Positions 60,170-64,000 of a stretch of DNA of 64,000 nt are shown here, piece after piece (position 1 is the first letter of the stretch; each line of letters starts with the position of its first letter). The stretch is taken from assembly GCA_038133845.1 (NCBI GenBank), contig JAYPUA010000011.1:1-64000 (forward strand). The letters run 5' to 3'. The notes under the pieces are model-generated. The model did not search any database. It was not told the DNA's origin and worked only from the letters and a program-made list of their open reading frames with translations. Source of the stretch: JAYPUA01 sp038133845. Lineage in GTDB: Bacteria > SAR324 > NAC60-12. The position numbers were made by a program, and so were the translations under genes.

Positions 60170-61444
60170 GTGAACTCCTCTCCTGCCCCCAGTCGTCCTC
60201 GGCGGTCCGGAGTGGCCCTGCTGATCACGCTGGCAGTCCTGACCCTCATCGCCATCTTCCTCACCGAGTTCTCCTTCGAGACTACCCTTGAAGTCCGAGC
60301 CCTGCAGAATGCGCAGGCCTCTTTTCAGTCTCGGAATGCCGTCAAGTCCCTCTTTAAGGCCGTCCTGATTGGGCTCCAGGGAGGGCAGGATAGAAAAATG
60401 AGCGAGGTCGAGTTTTTTGAGCAGATCACGCCCTTGCTCCAGTTTGCTCAGGGAGTGCAAGACGGAACCGGGCTGTCCCTGAATCCTGAGGAAGCTCCCA
60501 AGGTCTCCTTCCTGAACCCACCCGAATTGACGGTCATCCCGGAGGAGTTGGTTCAATATGCACTCCCGGACTTTTATGAGAGCTTCTCGAGTGTGATGTT
60601 CTATACGCCTTACATCCGGCCGATCGACCACCTCTACAACCTCAACCGCGCGCAAACCCCAAACAGAACCCTTGAAAAAGAAGACCGGGTTGCGGCTCGG
60701 CTGAACAATCAGTTCATCAACATCGTCACCCGTTATGACGCAGAGAACTCCGCTCTCGCAGAGGCGGACGCGATGAGCATTCAGGCAAGGATCATCGACT
60801 GGATTGATCAAGGTGACGTCCCGTTTCAGTCTCAATTCCCCGGAGCTTCCGGAAATGAGGTGGGCCTTGCCGACCCCAACCTGTCCTATCCGGTCAAGAA
60901 CGGGTTTCTCGAAAGCCTGAGGGAGGTGTTGCTCCTTCAGCTTCCCGGAGACCGGATGCCTCCCTTGGAGTTCTGGGAGGAAAACTTCACCACCTACCCT
61001 GTGGGAGACGCGCTTGGGGCGGGACAAGATCCTCGGGAGGTTCCTGCGAGGATCAATGTCAACCTGGCCTTGCAGCCGGAGATAGAGCAGTTTCTCAGCC
61101 AGTTTGACCAGGACAGCACCGATTACCTGGGTTACTTTCCCAGTGAATGGAGAGACGACTCTGGTGCAGAGTTTTTTCAGAGCAGAGAGCGCATGGCAGA
61201 AGCACTTAAAGCTTCCGGGACACCGTTGACCCGATCCGAGATCGCCTCAAAAGTCAGCGGATTGGTTTCCACAGGGCGTCCGGATGACTACTTCATCGCC
61301 GAGAGCTTCTGGTACGAGGTGCGTCTCAAGGCGGGAGTAGGCAACGTGACGTCCGATGTTCGGGCGATCGTCTCCGTGGATCGGGATGAGAGCGGGCTGG
61401 TGAAGGAGGACAGCCTAGTCGTGCATGAATTTCACCTGAGGTGA
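60170..61444 (+). CDS. gspK: type II secretion system minor pseudopilin GspK
   Basis: GspK caps the pseudopilus of type II secretion. The protein of about 424 residues has the prepilin-type start RRSGVALLITLAVLTLIAIFLTEFSF: a short charged leader, G-V cleavage point and long hydrophobic helix, without the +5 Glu, as is normal for GspK. A large soluble domain rich in aspartate (PQDP-like inserts such as DRVAARLNNQFINIVTRYDAENS) follows. The start may be GTG at 60170 or TTG at 60140. The only other T2SS gene seen is gspL 57 kb away. The next gene, birA, starts five bases later. Confidence 0.8.
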   Translation: MNSSPAPSRPRRSGVALLITLAVLTLIAIFLTEFSFETTLEVRALQNAQASFQSRNAVKSLFKAVLIGLQGGQDRKMSEVEFFEQITPLLQFAQGVQDGTGLSLNPEEAPKVSFLNPPELTVIPEELVQYALPDFYESFSSVMFYTPYIRPIDHLYNLNRAQTPNRTLEKEDRVAARLNNQFINIVTRYDAENSALAEADAMSIQARIIDWIDQGDVPFQSQFPGASGNEVGLADPNLSYPVKNGFLESLREVLLLQLPGDRMPPLEFWEENFTTYPVGDALGAGQDPREVPARINVNLALQPEIEQFLSQFDQDSTDYLGYFPSEWRDDSGAEFFQSRERMAEALKASGTPLTRSEIASKVSGLVSTGRPDDYFIAESFWYEVRLKAGVGNVTSDVRAIVSVDRDESGLVKEDSLVVHEFHLR

Positions 61445-61448
61445 GCTG

Positions 61449-62195
61449 ATGAGCGCAGGCCCCCCCGCAGTGATTCACCTGGAGGAGGTTGGCTCGACCA
61501 ACACGTACCTCAAGGAGCATCCGGAGCTGCTACTGCGCCACGGGCAGGTGGTGCGCACGGAGCGGCAGACTCAGGGACGCGGACGGATGGGACGGACATA
61601 CATCTCCCTGCATGGAAAGAACCTGACGTTCTCCGTGGTGTTGCACGTGGAGGCTCCGCCGTTCCAGGCGCCTTCGTGGTCCCTGTGGGTCGGGGTGGCG
61701 ATCGCCCGCGTGGTCGAGCGTCACTGCTCCGCGGAGGTCCGCCTGAAGTGGCCCAATGACATTCTGCTGAACCGCCGCAAGGTCTGCGGGATTTTGATCG
61801 AGGCGGTCCCTGGAGTTCGTCCTTCCGGGACGGTGCTGATCGCTGGGATCGGGCTGAATTGCCAGGGGCGGGTTTCGGAATTTCCTGTGGAATTGCAGGA
61901 CAAGGTGACCACGCTGCAGGAGCATGCTTCCAGAGAAATCTTGAAAGAGGACCTGTTTCAAGAGATTCTAAGCGAGTTGAACCGGATCTCCTCCGACCTG
62001 AGCACCCAGGGGAAGGCCTTTCTGGAAGAGGAGTGGCTAAGACGCTCCGGGATGCTCGGGCGAGACATCCACTTCGAACAGGGCGGCCAGGTCAGTTCCG
62101 GAAGAGTCCTTGGTTTGACGGAGGAAGGCTTTCTGCGAATCTTGAATGCGCAGGGAGCGGAACAGATTCATGCTTCAGGAGATGTTTGGGAATGA
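61449..62195 (+). CDS. birA: biotin-[acetyl-CoA carboxylase] ligase (BirA, monofunctional)
   Basis: BirA attaches biotin to the carboxyl carrier protein. The 248-residue product has the catalytic loop TQGRGRMGRTYIS and the substrate site VRLKWPNDILLNRRKVCGIL, plus the C-terminal SH3-like domain (SSGRVLGLTEEGFLRIL). There is no N-terminal HTH, so it is a simple ligase, not a repressor. The stop overlaps the coaX start (ATGA). Confidence 0.95.
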   Translation: MSAGPPAVIHLEEVGSTNTYLKEHPELLLRHGQVVRTERQTQGRGRMGRTYISLHGKNLTFSVVLHVEAPPFQAPSWSLWVGVAIARVVERHCSAEVRLKWPNDILLNRRKVCGILIEAVPGVRPSGTVLIAGIGLNCQGRVSEFPVELQDKVTTLQEHASREILKEDLFQEILSELNRISSDLSTQGKAFLEEEWLRRSGMLGRDIHFEQGGQVSSGRVLGLTEEGFLRILNAQGAEQIHASGDVWE

Positions 62196-62989
62196 CAGCG
62201 GTCCGTCGCGTGCTCGCTCTGGATGTGGGCAACACCAACGTGGTGATGGGAATCTTCGAGAACGGCAAACTGTTGCACAGCTGGAGGCTGCACTCCAACC
62301 CGGAACTCAGCCTGGATGAGTACCTGGTTCTGGTACAGGGTATGCTTTTCGCATCTCGGTTCAAGCCGGACTCCATTCAGTCGGCCGTGCTCAGCTCCGT
62401 GGTGCCCAAGCTTTCCCGGGTCTTTTCCGGCCTGGTGGAGCAGCTCATCGGGGTACGCCCCATCGTTGTCAGCCACGAACTGGAGTTGGGGATTCGGGTC
62501 AACACCGACAATCCGGAGTCTGTGGGGCACGATCGCCTGGTCAACGCGGTGGCCGCATACCACACGCACCGTGCAGCGTTGGTGATCATTGATTTTGGGA
62601 CGGCAACGACGCTGGATGTAGTCTCTTCCAGCGGGGTCTTTCAGGGAGGAATCATCTGTCCGGGGCTGAGCATTTCGGCAGAAGCCTTGTTCTCCCGGGC
62701 CGCTCAACTGTATCAGGTGGAGATTGAAGAGCCGCGTCGCCTGATCGGAAAGAACACCATTGAGGCAGTGAAGTCCGGACTGTTCTACGGATACAGCGGA
62801 ATGATCGAGTCCCTGATTCGCCGCTTGGAGCGCGAACTCAAGGCTCAGGGGGAGCAGCACGTCGTTGCGGTGGCAACCGGCGGACTGGCCGTCAAGTTGG
62901 AATCCTCACTGCCCGGAGTACTCCGGGAGGATGACTTGACCCTGCAGGGGCTTTACCTGATCCATTCAATGAACCTCGAACGCTCATAA
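62192..62989 (+). CDS. coaX: type III pantothenate kinase (CoaX)
   Basis: CoaX phosphorylates pantothenate in coenzyme A synthesis and requires a monovalent cation. The 265-residue protein has the ASKHA phosphate motifs LALDVGNTNVVMGIF and VIIDFGTATTLDVV, with GGIICPGLSISAEALFSRAA. The ATG at 62192 overlaps the birA stop, typical of birA-coaX pairs. Further upstream frame extension is non-coding. Confidence 0.95.
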   Translation: MTAVRRVLALDVGNTNVVMGIFENGKLLHSWRLHSNPELSLDEYLVLVQGMLFASRFKPDSIQSAVLSSVVPKLSRVFSGLVEQLIGVRPIVVSHELELGIRVNTDNPESVGHDRLVNAVAAYHTHRAALVIIDFGTATTLDVVSSSGVFQGGIICPGLSISAEALFSRAAQLYQVEIEEPRRLIGKNTIEAVKSGLFYGYSGMIESLIRRLERELKAQGEQHVVAVATGGLAVKLESSLPGVLREDDLTLQGLYLIHSMNLERS

Positions 62990-63067
62990 ACACCTCCCCC
63001 GATTGAGGCAAACCGGGGAAAGCAACCGGGACATCCCGGACTGGAGCAAAACACACAAGGCTAGGCA

Positions 63068-64000
63068 ATGGCAGACGAAGAAATGGATGGTCTTGACGGG
63101 TTGGACGATTTCGGAGATGACTTCGGAGACCAACTCGACAGCTTCATGGAAGGAGAAGGCGACGACGACGGAGACAGTGAACTCGACTCCTTCTTCGAAG
63201 ACCTCTCGACCATCGACGATCTGGAAGTTCAGGATGATGCTCCGGAAGAGGCCCCCCCTGCTCCCAAGGCAGAGGAGCCTCCGGAGGATGAAATGGACGA
63301 GATGGAGGATGCAGACCCTCCGGAAGCAGCCGCTGCAGCTGGAGCGGCAGCCGCCGGTGCTGCCGCTGCAGCCGCTGCGGTCAAGCCCATGCCCAAGCCG
63401 GAAAAAAAGAAGTCTTCCGGGAACAAGAAGGCCTTGCTCATCCCGGCCATCATTGCCAGCGCAACCGGTCTGCTGCTCGGGGTGATCACGGTAGCCATCC
63501 TGTACTTCATCCAAAGCCCCAGCACCGAGCCGGAAGAGATCGTGATGGAGGAGCCGCCTCCCGTGCTGATGCCGGAGCCGGTCATGGCGGAGCCGGAACC
63601 GGAGCCGGTGGAAATGACACCTCCGCCTCCACCGAAGCCCGCACCTCCGCCTCCACCGAAGCGGGTGTATTACGTTCAAGTTGGCAACTGTGTTCACCAG
63701 GAGTGCGTGGACGACTACAAGTACCTCCTCAAGCGTTTTGGCTACAACACCCGTGTGGATCGGATTCAGGAGTCCGCTCCGATGACGGAGATTCTCTCCA
63801 CCAGCCCACTTGGGGAAGAGGTCGCCGGCGCGCTGATCGATCGCATCAACCGCGAGAACCGGATGGCAGGGCGAGCCTACCGCAAGGAGATCAAGGAGGG
63901 CTTCCTGGTCTCGCTGGGGCTCTTCCCGGATCTGGACACAGCCAACCGTGTGAAGAACCACCTGAACCAGGCCTATGCCAACGATGTCTACTTCAAGGCC
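63068..64000 (+). CDS. acidic/Ala-Pro-rich membrane protein with SPOR-like tandem domains (runs off the window)
   Basis: The frame is open from the ATG at 63068 to the window end (311 residues seen, no stop). Residues 1-80 are strongly acidic (DGLDDFGDDFGDQLDSF...). An Ala-rich run and a Lys patch (PEKKKSSGNKK) are followed by one transmembrane helix (about 121-145, ALLIPAIIASATGLLLGVIT), a Pro-Glu-rich linker (PPPPPKPAPPPPPK) and then a domain starting YYVQVGNCVHQECVDDYKYL and continuing with GFLVSLGLFPDLDTANRVKN. The latter two segments look like SPOR repeats, which bind denuded peptidoglycan. Related in layout to DamX/FtsN-like proteins. Only the N-terminal part is visible. Confidence 0.68.
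   Translation, partial: MADEEMDGLDGLDDFGDDFGDQLDSFMEGEGDDDGDSELDSFFEDLSTIDDLEVQDDAPEEAPPAPKAEEPPEDEMDEMEDADPPEAAAAAGAAAAGAAAAAAAVKPMPKPEKKKSSGNKKALLIPAIIASATGLLLGVITVAILYFIQSPSTEPEEIVMEEPPPVLMPEPVMAEPEPEPVEMTPPPPPKPAPPPPPKRVYYVQVGNCVHQECVDDYKYLLKRFGYNTRVDRIQESAPMTEILSTSPLGEEVAGALIDRINRENRMAGRAYRKEIKEGFLVSLGLFPDLDTANRVKNHLNQAYANDVYFKA

Overview
The window is 64 kb of G+C-rich (about 62% by eye) chromosomal DNA from a Gram-negative bacterium. Diderm markers are a Zur-type zinc regulon, type II secretion proteins L and K, a LolB-like outer-membrane lipoprotein, a PEGA protein ending in a probable outer-membrane barrel, and a SPOR-like envelope protein. Central metabolism looks heterotrophic and oxygen-tolerant: ATP-dependent PEP carboxykinase, acetoacetyl-CoA synthetase, the B12-dependent fused isobutyryl-CoA mutase IcmF, B12-dependent ribonucleotide reductase NrdJ, and both oxygen-dependent HemF and radical-SAM HemW. 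I cannot name the taxon. The sequence is a draft scaffold, with one run of 100 N at 34064-34163. I see no prophage, transposase, CRISPR array or plasmid module, so almost everything is ordinary chromosomal content.

Layout, left to right. 0-8.6 kb: ilvE, a small membrane protein and rmlD on the minus strand, then gspL, a tricorn-type protease, greA and a VOC protein on the plus strand. 8.6-9.1 kb: a gene-free stretch rich in hairpins. 9.1-13.1 kb: a tight operon of a PhyH-type dioxygenase and three different Gfo/Idh/MocA oxidoreductases, followed by tRNA-Gly(CCC). 13.4-19.2 kb (minus): ispD, a 3-hydroxyisobutyrate-dehydrogenase-type enzyme, an unusual response regulator overlapping a free-standing copy of its output domain, acetoacetyl-CoA synthetase and a membrane-anchored protein. 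19.3-23.8 kb (plus): a 33-residue membrane protein, a LolB-like lipoprotein apparently starting at CTG, a Gate-domain membrane protein, folB, a YbaK/ProX deacylase and the PEGA-barrel protein.

23.8-29.6 kb is pckA and a complete zinc-uptake regulon: zur-znuC-znuB-cobW-like on the minus strand and znuA on the plus strand, divided by a textbook Zur box. 30.1-33.6 kb is icmF. 33.6-34.9 kb is a secreted Cys-repeat/Pro-rich/barrel protein interrupted by the assembly gap. 35-41.3 kb is an alpha-glucoside or maltose-type ABC system (malG, malF, malE minus; LacI regulator and malK plus). Its GH13 glucosidase gene is reduced to a 106-codon in-frame remnant, and two near-identical operators flank the divergent promoters.

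41.4-49.3 kb: DAHP synthase, an aldo/keto reductase with a small ORF upstream, a DMT exporter, hemF, ilvC, an EVE-domain protein and a DUF2723 membrane protein. 49.4-55 kb: tig-clpP-clpX followed by a PfkB kinase and a U32 protein, with hemW converging. 56.4-64 kb: nrdJ, gspK, birA, coaX and the start of a SPOR-like protein that runs off the window.

The best candidates for something undescribed are the hairpin-rich intergenic region at 8.6-9.1 kb, the response regulator with its translationally coupled stand-alone output domain, the PhyH/Gfo operon, and a striking over-use of the palindrome TCCGGA throughout the window.
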